From: Welwitschia mirabilis
Taxonomy: Eukaryota > Gnetophyta > Gnetopsida > Welwitschiales
Assembly (NCBI GenBank): GCA_051453625.1
Contig: JBOZIK010000001.1
Coordinates: 54,051,234 to 54,098,277 of the forward strand
Direction: 5' to 3'
Length of the DNA: 47,044 nt
The position numbers and the translations under genes were made by a program. Under the pieces are notes generated by a model. That model was given only the letters and a program-made list of their open reading frames with translations, was not told the DNA's origin and did no database searches. This document shows positions 36,391-45,491 of this stretch, in pieces (position 1 is the first letter of the stretch; every line of letters starts with the position of its first letter).

Positions 36391-37497
36391 AATGAGTAAT
36401 CCATCTGAATGTTTTTCAACCGGTCGTCTATCCATGTTTGATGGGTTAAACTATGCACACTAGAAAGCTAGAATGATAATATTTCTTAGATCTTTGGATA
36501 CTGATACAGAGAAAGTTATTTATAAAGGTTATATTGTGCCTATGTCAAGTCAAACGGATGTCAATGTTAATATTATCCTAGTTTCCAAAGTTTGAGATCA
36601 ATGGACCTCTACTGACAAATCAAAAGCCATCACAGATGCCTATGCTCTTAATGTAATATTTTGTGCACTCTATGTAGATCAGTTTAAGTGAATAGTAAAC
36701 TATAATTATGCTAAAGAATCTTGAGACATTCTTGAAGTAGCACATGAAGGAACCTCAACTATAAATCAAGTTAAGCTTCAAATGCTCATTTCAAAATTTG
36801 AAGACATCCATATGAATGAAGAAAACATCTTGCAGGAATTCTTTGCTAGATTCACTAATATTGTAAACTCTATGGCAAGACTTGAAGAATGCTTGGATGA
36901 AAAAAAGGTGGTAAGGAAAGTCTTGAGATCCCTACCTAAGAGATTCAAACCAAAGGTCATATCCATCGAGGAGAGTAAAAACATAAGTGCAATGATACTA
37001 GAGGAACTACAAGGTAATTTGCAAATCTATGAACTTAAATTTGTTAAAGATAAGAAGAAAGGTGTTACTTTAAAATGTGTGTAGGAGGACTACAAATCTA
37101 AAANNNNNNNNNNNNNNNNNNNNNNNNNNNNNNNNNNNNNNNNNNNNNNNNNNNNNNNNNNNNNNNNNNNNNNNNNNNNNNNNNNNNNNNNNNNNNNNNN
37201 NNNNNNNNNNNNNNNNNNNNNNNNNNNNNNNNNNNNNNTTTTACTCATGCAAAGGATTTGGTCATATGGCAAATGAGTGCCCCAACACAAGAAGAGATAA
37301 GAAGAAATCAAAGAATCCCTCTTTTATTGCCACATAGAACAATAATGATGATGATGATGATGACAGCTATTTAGATTAAAAATTAGATAGAGATAGAAGG
37401 TTGTCTGTCATGGTAATTATGCCTTTCCTTAAAAATTTACCAAGCACATTAGAACATGATGATTTGAACATGGTCAATGAAGAAGCGGATGAGTTAA
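36391..37497 (+). pseudogene. Copia gag (UBN2 type) with zinc knuckle, degenerate
   Basis: Starts MSNPSECFSTGRLSMFDGLN and continues ARMIIFLRSLD. The best open part, 36782-37084, reads FEDIHMNEENILQEFFARFT, NIVNSMARLEE, VVRKVLRSLPKRFKPKVISI, EELQGNLQIYEL, the UBN2 order M-x-E-x-I-x-E-x-x-x-R-F / V-x-K-x-L-R-S-L-P / L-x-G-x-L-x-x-x-E. A knuckle after the small gap is CKGFGHMANECP, but the residue where the first cysteine of C-x2-C belongs is phenylalanine (37239-37241), so it would not bind zinc normally. An acidic stretch NNNDDDDDDSYLD follows. Stops at FDGLNYAH-, SKV-, and LKCV- break it. Confidence 0.85.
37104..37238. other. Assembly gap (135 N)
   Basis: Within gag, just before the zinc knuckle. 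Confidence 0.95.
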
Positions 37498-38275
37498 NNN
37501 NNNNNNNNNNNNNNNNNNNNNNNNNNNNNNNNNNNNNNNNNNNNNNNNNNNNNNNNNNNNNNNNNNNNNNNNNNNNNNNNNNNNNNNNNNNNNNNNNNNN
37601 NNNNNNNNNNNNNNNNNNNNNNNNNNNNNNNNNNNNNNNNNNNNNNNNNNNNNNNNNNNNNNNNNNNNNNNNNNNNNNNNNNNNNNNNNNNNNNNNNNNN
37701 NNNNNNNNNNNNNNNNNNNNNNNNNNNNNNNNNNNNNNNNNNNNNNNNNNNNNNNNNNNNNNNNNNNNNNNNNNNNNNNNNNNNNNNNNNNNNNNNNNNN
37801 NNNNNNNNNNNNNNNNNNNNNNNNNNNNNNNNNNNNNNNNNNNNNNNNNNNNNNNNNNNNNNNNNNNNNNNNNNNNNNNNNNNNNNNNNNNNNNNNNNNN
37901 NNNNNNNNNNNNNNNNNNNNNNNNNNNNNNNNNNNNNNNNNNNNNNNNNNNNNNNNNNNNNNNNNNNNNNNNNNNNNNNNNNNNNNNNNNNNNNNNNNNN
38001 NNNNNNNNNNNNNNNNNNNNNNNNNNNNNNNNNNNNNNNNNNNNNNNNNNNNNNNNNNNNNNNNNNNNNNNNNNNNNNNNNNNNNNNNNNNNNNNNNNNN
38101 NNNNNNNNNNNNNNNNNNNNNNNNNNNNNNNNNNNNNNNNNNNNNNNNNNNNNNNNNNNNNNNNNNNNNNNNNNNNNNNNNNNNNNNNNNNNNNNNNNNN
38201 NNNNNNNNNNNNNNNNNNNNNNNNNNNNNNNNNNNNNNNNNNNNNNNNNNNNNNNNNNNNNNNNNNNNNNNNNNN
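37498..38275. other. Assembly gap (778 N)
   Basis: Between the gag end and a pre-integrase piece; the protease would be here. Long apparent frames across it are artefacts. Confidence 0.95.
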
Positions 38276-38470
38276 AATGTGAAGTTGTAGAAATGAAAAC
38301 AAATGTTATTATCTTTACTGCAAAATGAGTAGATAATATCTATAAAATAGATGCTTATTTTATTGATCAGTTAAACAATACAAACTATGACATAGAAAAT
38401 AAAAACATTAGCTTAAATTTTGATAAATCTGAATGCTTTCTAGAAAATTATAAAGTAACACCCTATTTCT
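38276..38470 (+). pseudogene. Copia pre-integrase fragment
   Basis: Reads EVVEMKTNVIIFTAK, stop, VDNIYKIDAYFID. The N-V-Y-x-I-D motif is that of the GAG-pre-integrase segment of copia pol (KGxRxxNVYxID). The frame stops at 38469 and pol homology ends. All of integrase, RT and RNase H is absent from here to the leader at 38500. Confidence 0.6.
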
Positions 38471-38499
38471 AGAATTTACTTGTTAATCACAAAAATGAA

Positions 38500-38890
38500 C
38501 TAGGGTTTTACTCACTGTTCTTTAGCTAATTGTAAGGTAATCGATTGGATCTATGATTCAGTCGACCGGATGTGGTCGGTCTACCGGCTTGAAAGCCTAA
38601 ACGGTAGACCACTTCCAGTACTATAGACCTGCATCTCAATGGATTGACCAGAATCTTGAGTAGTCGACCAAACCTAATGGATCACAGTGCAGAAGTACCA
38701 TCGGTGGACATAATTTCTTTTTTCATTTCACCTTATTCTGCCTTGTCTATAAAAGAAAGCGATCCCTAAATCAATTTCCTTATATTCTAGTCTTCTTCAT
38801 CTTTTAGATCTAGAGCTTTTTTTTCTAGATTTAGAGCTTTGCTCTCAGATCTAGTGTGTTTCTATTAGCTTTCTTAATTCTAAAGTGTTA
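38500..38890 (+). promoter_or_regulatory. Promoter-like leader of the extra ORF in element A
   Basis: Holds two pairs of the LTR motif: TCGATTGGAT at 38541 with TCGACCGGAT at 38562 (21 bp apart), and TTGACCAGA at 38644 with TCGACCAAA at 38664 (20 bp apart). A further variant is at 38580. A clear TATA box TATAAAAG lies at 38748-38755, and a pyrimidine-rich leader with repeated AGATCTAGAGC/TAGATTTAGAGC words runs to the ATG at 38885/38894. Motif pairs followed by TATA mirror the LTR layout. Confidence 0.65.
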
Positions 38891-38893
38891 GAA

Positions 38894-39950
38894 ATGTCCG
38901 AGAGCTCATCCAGGAAGAGAGTGAAGGAAGCTTCTTTAAGAGATCTTATTCTTTTCTATCATGGGATGTTTAAGGAGGATATTAACAACTTCTCAAAGAA
39001 TTTTGAGAGGAAGCTAATGTGCCAAGAGTGGTTTGTGGTAACTTCAAAGCTTAGAAAGCTAGGGATGTCATTCAGCTCCTGAGAAATTAGGATCTTGATT
39101 TTTTTTTTATTTAGATGTTTCTGGCTCTTCTTATCTATTTCTTACTTACATGTTTTACTATAATGGTTCTGATGATTGTGATTCAAGAACCCTTGAAATC
39201 CTTATTTTGGGGAAGCAGCTGAGAGTAATTACAAATCTCATTTCTGATCTGACTGATCTTCCCAAAAGTGACTATGAAGAGTTCTGTCCTCTTCAAAACA
39301 CCATAGAAGACAAGCATACTGTTATCAGGGAGATTTTTGGTAAGGTTCATTCATGGAAGCACACTCTTTCTATTTCCTTGTTGACATCAAAATACCATTT
39401 TATTTACTTAATTTTCACTTATAATTTCTTACATTTAGCTAGGCATCGTGATGAGGCCTCTAACTACAAAGCCTATCTCATGTATTTGGTAGGGACTGAG
39501 CATCATATTGATGCTCCTACCATTATACTAAAAAATATTATNNNNNNNNNNCACAATTGGAGTATCATAGAATTAGGGAATTACCCTACTCTATGCTTAT
39601 CACAAGCTTGTGTCATTATTTTCATATAATCTTCTATCCAAAATTGGAAACCCTTCAACGTATGGCACCCATTAGGTGTGCAACCTTATCTTGTATGTAA
39701 ATCTTTGTCCCCTTTAAGAAATCCTCAAAGTCACCCTCTCCAAAGGAAGTTTCTCTTAATGAGACTCTTTCATATCTGAGATGGATTGATTCTCGTACCA
39801 AACACATGAAGGAAGCACTCATAGTAGTTAGATATGATAGTGCTGACACATCAACAGAGGCTACTAGTTTAGCATGCATAGGAGGTGATGAAGAATATTC
39901 AGAGGAAGACTCTAAAGAATAAGAAGAAGAATAGGAGGAGGAGTCTAATT
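38894..39950 (+). pseudogene. Extra (env-position) ORF of element A, plant-transposon-protein-like
   Basis: Three pieces in different frames. First, 38894-39082: MSESSSRKRVKEASLRDLIL, with a basic SRKRVK near the start. Second, 39150-39629: ISDLTDLPKSDYEEF, then HRDEASNYKAYLMYLVGTEH, HIDAPTIILKNI, then a 10-base N run. Third, about 39651-39946: KEVSLNETLSYLRWIDSRTK and an acidic tail EEYSEEDSKE. The middle piece aligns with the element B ORF (HKDEVSPFCAYILFCLGTGV / RINLCKFIMFYI). Both recall 'putative plant transposon protein' domains. I chose 38894 as start because the SSSRKRVK context follows; 38885 is equally possible. Role unknown. At least two frameshifts, unless an intron near 39085-39150 explains one. 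Confidence 0.6.
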
Positions 39951-40525
39951 ATAAACTTCAAATTATGTTTTTTTTTTGTGTTTGTATTCTTTCCTTTGTC
40001 ATTGATATCAAAAAGGGGAGAATTAGTTGTTTGTTATTGGATGTTTTCTTATTATTTCAGATGTAGCATGCTCTTGATGAGAATTTTTATTTTGTAATGT
40101 TTGCATATGGTTAATGAAATCTATATATATTTCACTTTTATGATCTAAATTTCTTTCCATTGGTATCTCAAAACTTTTTGTGCTTATGCAAATCATATGT
40201 TCTTAACATGTTACTCTATTGATATCATATGTGCTTAACTTAAAAGTTTAAAGTCTTCTAATATTAAAACTAAATTCTAAAATGTGACAAATGATCAAAA
40301 CTTTAAAAGGTTTATATGATCATATTATGCTTTTCCTAAAATGTATACCCTTAACCCTTTAATTATGCATATTAAATTTGTTCCATTTTAAGCACAAAAT
40401 TTGATTGTTCAAAATGTCTTAACTTGATTTCAAAAGGTATAATATTTTGTAGTAGGAATCTTATAAGAGGAAGCTTTCCTAAGTCCTAAATTTTCTATAA
40501 CTAGGTATTGTTTGCTATCAGTGGC

Positions 40526-40536
40526 AAAGGGGGAGA
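40526..40536 (+). other. Polypurine tract of element A
   Basis: AAAGGGGGAGA, two bases before the TGTCAG start of the 3' LTR. Classical copia second-strand primer. A similar purine word, AAAAAGGGGAGAA at 40009-40021, lies after the ORF and could be a second tract. Confidence 0.85.
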
Positions 40537-40537
40537 T

Positions 40538-41264
40538 TGTCAGATTATGTTTTGCTAATTGATGTCAAACTAATGTTTTTTGTATAGCAAATTTTGTGTA
40601 TCTTATATAGAAAATGTTAATTACTTGTAGGTCAAAAAATAAAACAAAATCCATCGAATTCTGAGGACTAGAAATTTTTTAGTTTATTTATCCTTTTGAG
40701 GGGTCGACCAGATTTCCAAGAGGTCAATCGCACCTGAAGCAAATAGAAAAAATAAACTAAATCCAGAGAGGTCAACTAGATTTCTAATGGAGTTAACCAT
40801 ACCTGTAATGTCAAGAACTAGTGTCCTTTAGCTGAATGGTAAGGGGTTAACTAGATCTTTATGGGGTTGACTGGATTTGAGGACCTGATAAATAGTATTC
40901 TTAAACTGAATGACAAGGAGTCGACTGAACCTATGATGGGGTCGATCGGATCTGTGAACGAAGGAATAGTACTTCTAAACCAATTGACGAGGGTCGACCA
41001 GACCTATGATGGAGTCTACTAAACCTGAGCACTATGCAGCTGATACTCCTAAGCTTATCATTATGGATTCGACCAGACAACTGAAGGGGTCGACTGGACC
41101 TGATGCTGGAAACTAAAACCATCTTTATCAAGACAAGTAGGTGACTAGATTTTATAGCGGGTGATTAAACTGGGTTGATGGGGCCTAGAAAGAGTCAACC
41201 AGATATAAAGTCATAGGAAATTAGAGTAACTAAAATTTTCACTCAGGCGACATGTGTAAGTCAC
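40538..41264 (+). repeat. 3' LTR of element A (partial)
   Basis: Matches 34815-35489 of the 5' LTR, including the motif array (for example TCGACC at 40704 and TCAATC at 40724, 20 bp apart). Ends in the gap at 41265 at the same words, TTTTCACTC and GTGTAAGTCAC. Sequence after the gap does not continue the LTR, so R-U5 is lost or hidden in the gap. Confidence 0.85.
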
Positions 41265-41364
41265 NNNNNNNNNNNNNNNNNNNNNNNNNNNNNNNNNNNN
41301 NNNNNNNNNNNNNNNNNNNNNNNNNNNNNNNNNNNNNNNNNNNNNNNNNNNNNNNNNNNNNNNN
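41265..41364. other. Assembly gap (100 N, probably unsized)
   Basis: Exactly 100 N, a usual placeholder. It cuts the 3' LTR of element A. Confidence 0.9.
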
Positions 41365-42010
41365 TGCTGATCTAACAGTGAATCAAGTACAACATAGCAC
41401 AATACATATACCAAGGTCCTTTTTCTGTCTTGGCAATGACTAGAAGTGGTTCAATGTTTAGAAAGATTTGTTTAAATAGAATGGAAGGTAAATAGTCGTT
41501 CATAGATTTTTGTGTGGATCTTTGATTCCTAGATCCATTGAAAAAAGCATGGAGCTTCAATGGCTATTAAAGAAATACGTTAGGTCGACCTCGCATAATG
41601 TTCGGTCGCCCTTATATATTCGGTTGCCCTTATGATATTTGTGGGTTGCCCTTATCTGGTTCAGTTTTCATTCACCGTCAAGTCGCTTTTATGCCCAATG
41701 TCAGATGCTCGCAAATTGACTTTTATGCTTTAAGCTACATGCAGTTGCCTTTGTTAATAATTTTGGACACCCGCTCTGTAACCAGCTGAGTTTTCCTCGT
41801 TACATCCGGTCGCCCAAAATATAATGAGCGGTCGCCTGCATTTGATGCAGCTTTCATCCTATTATCAGTCTGGTTGCCCTGATGGAAAATGCGGTTGCCC
41901 TCACTTGTTGCAGTTTTCATCCTGTTGACAGTCCGGTGGCCCTAATGTAACATGTGATCGCCTGTTCTAGAAAATCTTTGTAAGGCACATTATCTACACA
42001 CACTCAAAAA
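41365..42010 (-). mobile_element. LTR-like fragment C
   Basis: Contains a third kind of motif array at 41585-41963 and, read on the minus strand, a TATA-like CTATTTAAAC at about 41470, 115 bp beyond the array. The layout is that of an LTR U3. No second copy, PBS or PPT in the window, so it may be a solo or truncated LTR. Orientation is inferred only from the TATA position. Confidence 0.45.
41585..41963 (-). promoter_or_regulatory. Array of paired GGTCGCCC-type motifs in fragment C
   Basis: On the plus strand, variants of CGGTCGCCC/CGGTTGCCC. Clear starts (T of TCGCCC): 41585, 41606, 41624, 41646, then 41810, 41832, 41874, 41895, 41937, 41958. Spacings are 21, 18, 22 and then 22, 42, 21, 42, 21. 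The stretch 41650-41800 holds weaker variants. TTGCCC forms are C-to-T changes of TCGCCC. Confidence 0.85.
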
Positions 42011-42509
42011 CTTGTCATTAACCAATGACAACCAGCTTCCAACAAGGCCATCTAGCCATCTTGAATCACCTAGAGAACCTAGATTGCTGGAGGTGGATTA
42101 TGACTCAACCAATTCCAAAGAATGCATCTATCTCTAAGAATATAGGGTGCATAAATGGCCATTAGCCCAAAAATGTGATCAACATGTTGAATTCGCTCCC
42201 AAATGTAGTGCCTTGAGGGGTCAAATCCATGATCAATGATACATTCTGACCACTTATGATGCTGAAGAATAACAACTCCTCCCTTGCTAGTGCTATGAGC
42301 TTACAAAAAAGTAACTAGTTTTGGAGTAAAGTGATGAAGAAAAAGTTTATAGGCTAAATCCTTGAATCTTTACTTCCTATAGAAGAATTGCATCCAAGTG
42401 TATCCTATAAATATAATCTTGGATAATATATCTTTAAAGGGGGTTTAAGAGACCCCTTACATTCTAGGAAGCCCACTTTATAGGCCATCTGAAGATGAGA
42501 TAGGTATTA
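42011..42509. other. Intergenic DNA between C and B
   Basis: No gene or repeat seen. Composition is less AT-rich than the left part of the window. Confidence 0.4.
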
Positions 42510-42827
42510 GGATCTTAAAGGCACCCTGGAGAGGGGGCGGGGGGTGAATAGGGTAATAAAAATTATTTTACAAAAACAATGATTTTAGATCTGATAATGC
42601 ATGAATAGTAATAATACAAATGATATAGAAAAATAACTGAGAATATAAAATAAGTGCACTAGATTTTTATAGTGGTTCGGCCAAGCCTACTCCACTCTCA
42701 GGGGGCAGCAAACAATTATCAGCCTCCTAGTTCCTTTAATCAGAGATATTTTACAATAACTCCTTCACACANNNNNNNNNNNNNNNNNNNNNNNNNNNNN
42801 NNNNNNNNGAGCTGCTTACAACAGAGA

Positions 42828-42831
<4 letters not shown>

Positions 42832-42871
<40 letters not shown>
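42832..42871. repeat. (GA)n microsatellite in LTR B, left copy
   Basis: About 40 bp of uninterrupted GA. The matching tract in the right LTR, 45706-45732, is about 27 bp. On the element's sense strand it is a (TC)n tract downstream of the TATA box. Confidence 0.95.
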
Positions 42872-42873
<2 letters not shown>

Positions 42874-43195
42874 TCTGATACAAGAGTGCCTAGATCTAGC
42901 ACATGTCATTAGCGTTTGATGCTCAGATAATCCTAAGTTGATGATAGATAATGTAGATCAATATAGACAACTTTCAAATTATAGAAAGCCTTTTTTAGAG
43001 CACAAAAAATCTTTTTCAAAATGTAAGCATGTGTCTTTCAATCCAATAGAGAGGAATATATATGCCTAAGAGGAATGGCTAGGTCTTTGATTATTGCATC
43101 ATAAACCCATCGTCCAATAAAGAGTTGTTGAAATATTAAAAATCGTGGCTAATGTCTGTAAACAGCTATATTTCCGTGTCAATGAATATAATCCT

Positions 43196-43521
43196 GGACG
43201 TCCCATCGAGGGAACCGAACGTCCCTATTTTTAATCTTCTTTCCCAGAAAACTGAATACAGGGTCGGAGGTCCTGATTTCATAGGTCGGACGTCCTAGTA
43301 CAAAATACTGTGTACAGAGTCGGACGTCCCGATTTCACATGGCGGGCATCCCAGTATAACAAAACCGAATACAGGTCTGGATGTCCCGGATTCACAGGTC
43401 GGACATCTAAATATAGAAACACCAAATATAATGTTGGACATCCCGATTTCTCAAGGTGGACGTCCCAGTATAAAAAACCACATGGATGGTCGGACGTCCC
43501 AATTACAAAGGGTGGACGTCT
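43196..43521 (-). promoter_or_regulatory. Array of paired GGACGTCC-type motifs, left LTR B
   Basis: Twelve variants of CGGACGTCCC. Starts of the 8-mer: 43196, 43217, 43266, 43288, 43322, 43344, 43379, 43401, 43436, 43458, 43492, 43514. From 43266 on the spacing alternates exactly 22 with 34 or 35 bp. The motif is a palindrome with a central CpG and an ACGT core. It lies upstream of the minus-strand TATA box at 43056. Confidence 0.92.
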
Positions 43522-43584
43522 TGATCTGGAGAAGACTTGATTTCTGACTTGAGAATCTTATCATTGAAAACTTATTTTCCAACA

Positions 43585-43598
43585 ATCTCCCCCTTTTC
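43585..43598 (-). other. Polypurine tract of element B
   Basis: GAAAAGGGGGAGAT on the minus strand, directly before the TGTTGG start of the 3' LTR. Same class as in element A. Confidence 0.88.
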
Positions 43599-43968
43599 AA
43601 TGATGGCAAACTTGAATGTGCTTAAGGTAAGATTTGATTGTCATGATTGGGAAGAAAACAAATTGCTCCCCCATAGTTAGATAGATCTAGGAATGAACTG
43701 AAAAGAGCTCTCCCCCATAATTTATTAGATTGGTACCTGTTCTGTACAGAAAATCTCAATGTTCAATTGTTAGTAAAGACATAAATTGTAATTGAATCGC
43801 ATATTTTTCTCTCCTTTTGTCATCAATGAAAAGTAACACAAACAAATAGAAGAGACACAAGGAATGTAACCCAAAAGGATTTTTATTAGTGTAGAACAAG
43901 TACAGTATATCAGATAGTTTTCTGTACAAATAGACAAGGAGAGATAAAGTGAAGAGAGAAGATGAAGA

Positions 43969-45038
43969 CTAGGAAGATTGAGAAGGTGATGATGTTGAAG
44001 TTGGCTGCTCCCCTAATGCTTCCTCTTCCTCTGAACTAGCAGGAATATCTAGCCATAAGCTGATAACCCAAAGAGAACACGGTCTATCTTTCTGTTTAGT
44101 TTGTCTGTCGTGGCCCTAGTGAAGTCACGTACCTCATGTATGATCCGAAGTAAATCGGCATTTGATACTTTACCTGTGCTTGGCCCTTCTTCTGTCTCTG
44201 TTTCTTCTTCTTCAGAGGAGCAGGTCCAATGGTCTCCATGAATATATTCATTTTCTTAAGGGAATATAAACCCAGAGGTTTGGGAACCTTGACAAGTTCC
44301 TCACCCTTTTGAATGGCATATTGATGATTATCCAAAATTGTTGTAATAAGGCGCTCAACTGAAAGACTGGAGCGACTGACAATGAAGAATTGGTAGATGT
44401 AGAACATAATAAACTTGCATAAATTGATTCTAACACCGGTACCCAAACAAAATAAAATGTATGCACAAAAAGGAGAGACTTCATCTTTATGACCTAGTTT
44501 AGGAACCAAATTGTGTGTTGAAATCTCAAAAAACACTCTATTAAAAGGTTTAAGCTTGTTTGTCCGAATGTTGGCTTTCCAATCAAAATTTTCTCTACAA
44601 AGTTCCAGAGTCAAAACATCCTTAGAAACAGCTTCTTGTAATGTACTACAGAAGTAATTTCTCTGAAAAACCCCTCATTTCGGTAACTGGTGACGAGAGA
44701 GATGGCTTCTAAATCTACTGCCACATTTCTCCCATAAACTCAAGAGAAAATGACATAAGAAGAAGAGTCAAAACGAGCATTACAATAAAATAGTCGTACC
44801 ATCTTGCAGAAGCTCGTGTATTTGGGTCCAAAGCATTCATCCGGCCTTGTTCTTCATATTTGTAAACTATCTTCGTCTCTTTCTTGAAGGATTCGTAGTC
44901 AATTCGGCGTTCAGGAGCTATTGGAATCTTATCTAGGCCTTCAAACGTAGCTTTGTGTGCTACAGCAATAGTGAACTATTCTTCTTCAGAAGTTGATTCC
45001 TTGCCTATTCTGGAGATCCCTGTCTTGGTTTTGACCAT
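43969..45038 (-). pseudogene. Extra (env-position) ORF of element B, plant-transposon-protein-like
   Basis: Starts at ATG 45038 (minus): MVKTKTGISRIGKESTSEEE, one stop, then AHKATFEGLDKIPIAPERRI, DYESFKKETKIVYKYEEQGR, MNALDPNTRAFARW. The second piece, 44614-44096 in another frame, has KPFNRVFFEISTHNLVPKLG, HKDEVSPFCAYILFCLGTGV, RINLCKFIMFYIYQ, SLSVERLITTILDNH, then a lysine-rich stretch PLKKKKQRQKKGQAQVK that could be a nuclear signal. The third piece ends DIPASSEEEEALGE ... SPSQSS and a stop at 43971-43969. Domain order (N-terminal arm, hydrophobic core, basic patch, acidic Ser/Glu tail) is the same as in element A. Two frame changes make it a pseudogene as assembled. Function not known. Confidence 0.65.
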
Positions 45039-45391
45039 GGCTAATGCAGAGAAGAAACTAGAGAGTAGAGAGGTCAAGAGACTATGGAGAGAGATTTGAG
45101 AGAAAAAGGCAAGAGAGGAATGACAAAGAAAGAAGAGAAAGGCAATAAAGAAGGCTTGATGGGAGCATGAGTGTCCGCACCGCCTTCGCTCGGACGTCCG
45201 AAAAAAATGGAGGAACATCCAGTTTTTTTTTTTAAACCATTTTTTTAAGGGACAGATGTCCGAGGACAACGTGGGAACGGACGTCCAAGAAAAATACGGG
45301 ATGTCCGGACAAGAGTAGGAAAGAATTTTGAAGAGATATAATTTCAGAAAATTCAATGGAGGACCTTCTTCCGAGATAATAGCAAATTTAA
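45039..45391 (-). promoter_or_regulatory. Motif-bearing leader of the element B ORF
   Basis: Carries GGACGTCC at 45192 with GAACATCC at 45213 (21 bp apart) and GGACGTCC at 45279 with GGATGTCC at 45299 (20 bp apart), plus a variant at 45254. These are the LTR B motifs, though this is not LTR sequence. Between them and the ATG at 45038 lies a pyrimidine-rich leader (minus strand). No strong TATA box is seen. Confidence 0.65.
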
Positions 45392-45491
45392 NNNNNNNNN
45401 NNNNNNNNNNNNNNNNNNNNNNNNNNNNNNNNNNNNNNNNNNNNNNNNNNNNNNNNNNNNNNNNNNNNNNNNNNNNNNNNNNNNNNNNNNN
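45392..45491. other. Assembly gap (100 N, probably unsized)
   Basis: Hides the U5 end and primer site of the right LTR B and possibly gag-pol. Compared with the left LTR, at least about 110 bp of LTR are missing here. Confidence 0.9.

Larger units (their letters stand above)
34815..41264 (+). mobile_element. Copia LTR retrotransposon A, pol-deleted, with extra ORF
   Basis: 5' LTR 34815-36325, primer site 36329, gag 36390-37497, a 778-base gap, a short piece of pol, an ORF with its own promoter-like leader at 38500-39950, PPT 40526-40536 and 3' LTR from 40538 cut by a gap at 41265. PBS type and PPT-TG boundary are those of SIRE/Maximus-like copia elements. Integrase, RT and RNase H are missing between 38460 and 38500, unless they lie in the gap. 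They would not fit in its stated 778 bases, and the pre-integrase piece after the gap argues against it. The element is therefore non-autonomous as it stands. Confidence 0.85.
42510..43584 (-). repeat. 3' LTR of element B
   Basis: Read on the minus strand it starts TGTTGGAAAATAAG directly after the PPT. U3 carries the paired array 43196-43521, a TATA box TATATATA at 43056-43063, then R-U5 with a (GA)n tract and the conserved word TTCGGCCAAGCCTACTCCA (plus strand 42677). A 37-base N run occurs at 42772-42808. The left end is estimated from the U5 pattern. Confidence 0.85.

Noticed and set aside
37376-38302. Long frames on both strands, about 300 codons
   Set aside because: They cross the 778-N gap; only the plus-strand edges have gag/pol character.
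43310-43540. Plus-strand frame of 76 codons with repeating G-R/H-P-D-F-T-x-R-T-S-Q-Y units
   Set aside because: The peptide repeat is just the GGACGTCC array read through, its 56-57 bp period making a repeating translation, on the antisense strand of the LTR.
44976-45356. 126-codon minus-strand frame taken as a whole
   Set aside because: Its first 105 codons are the non-coding pyrimidine-rich leader with motif pairs; only the part from ATG 45038 belongs to the element B ORF.
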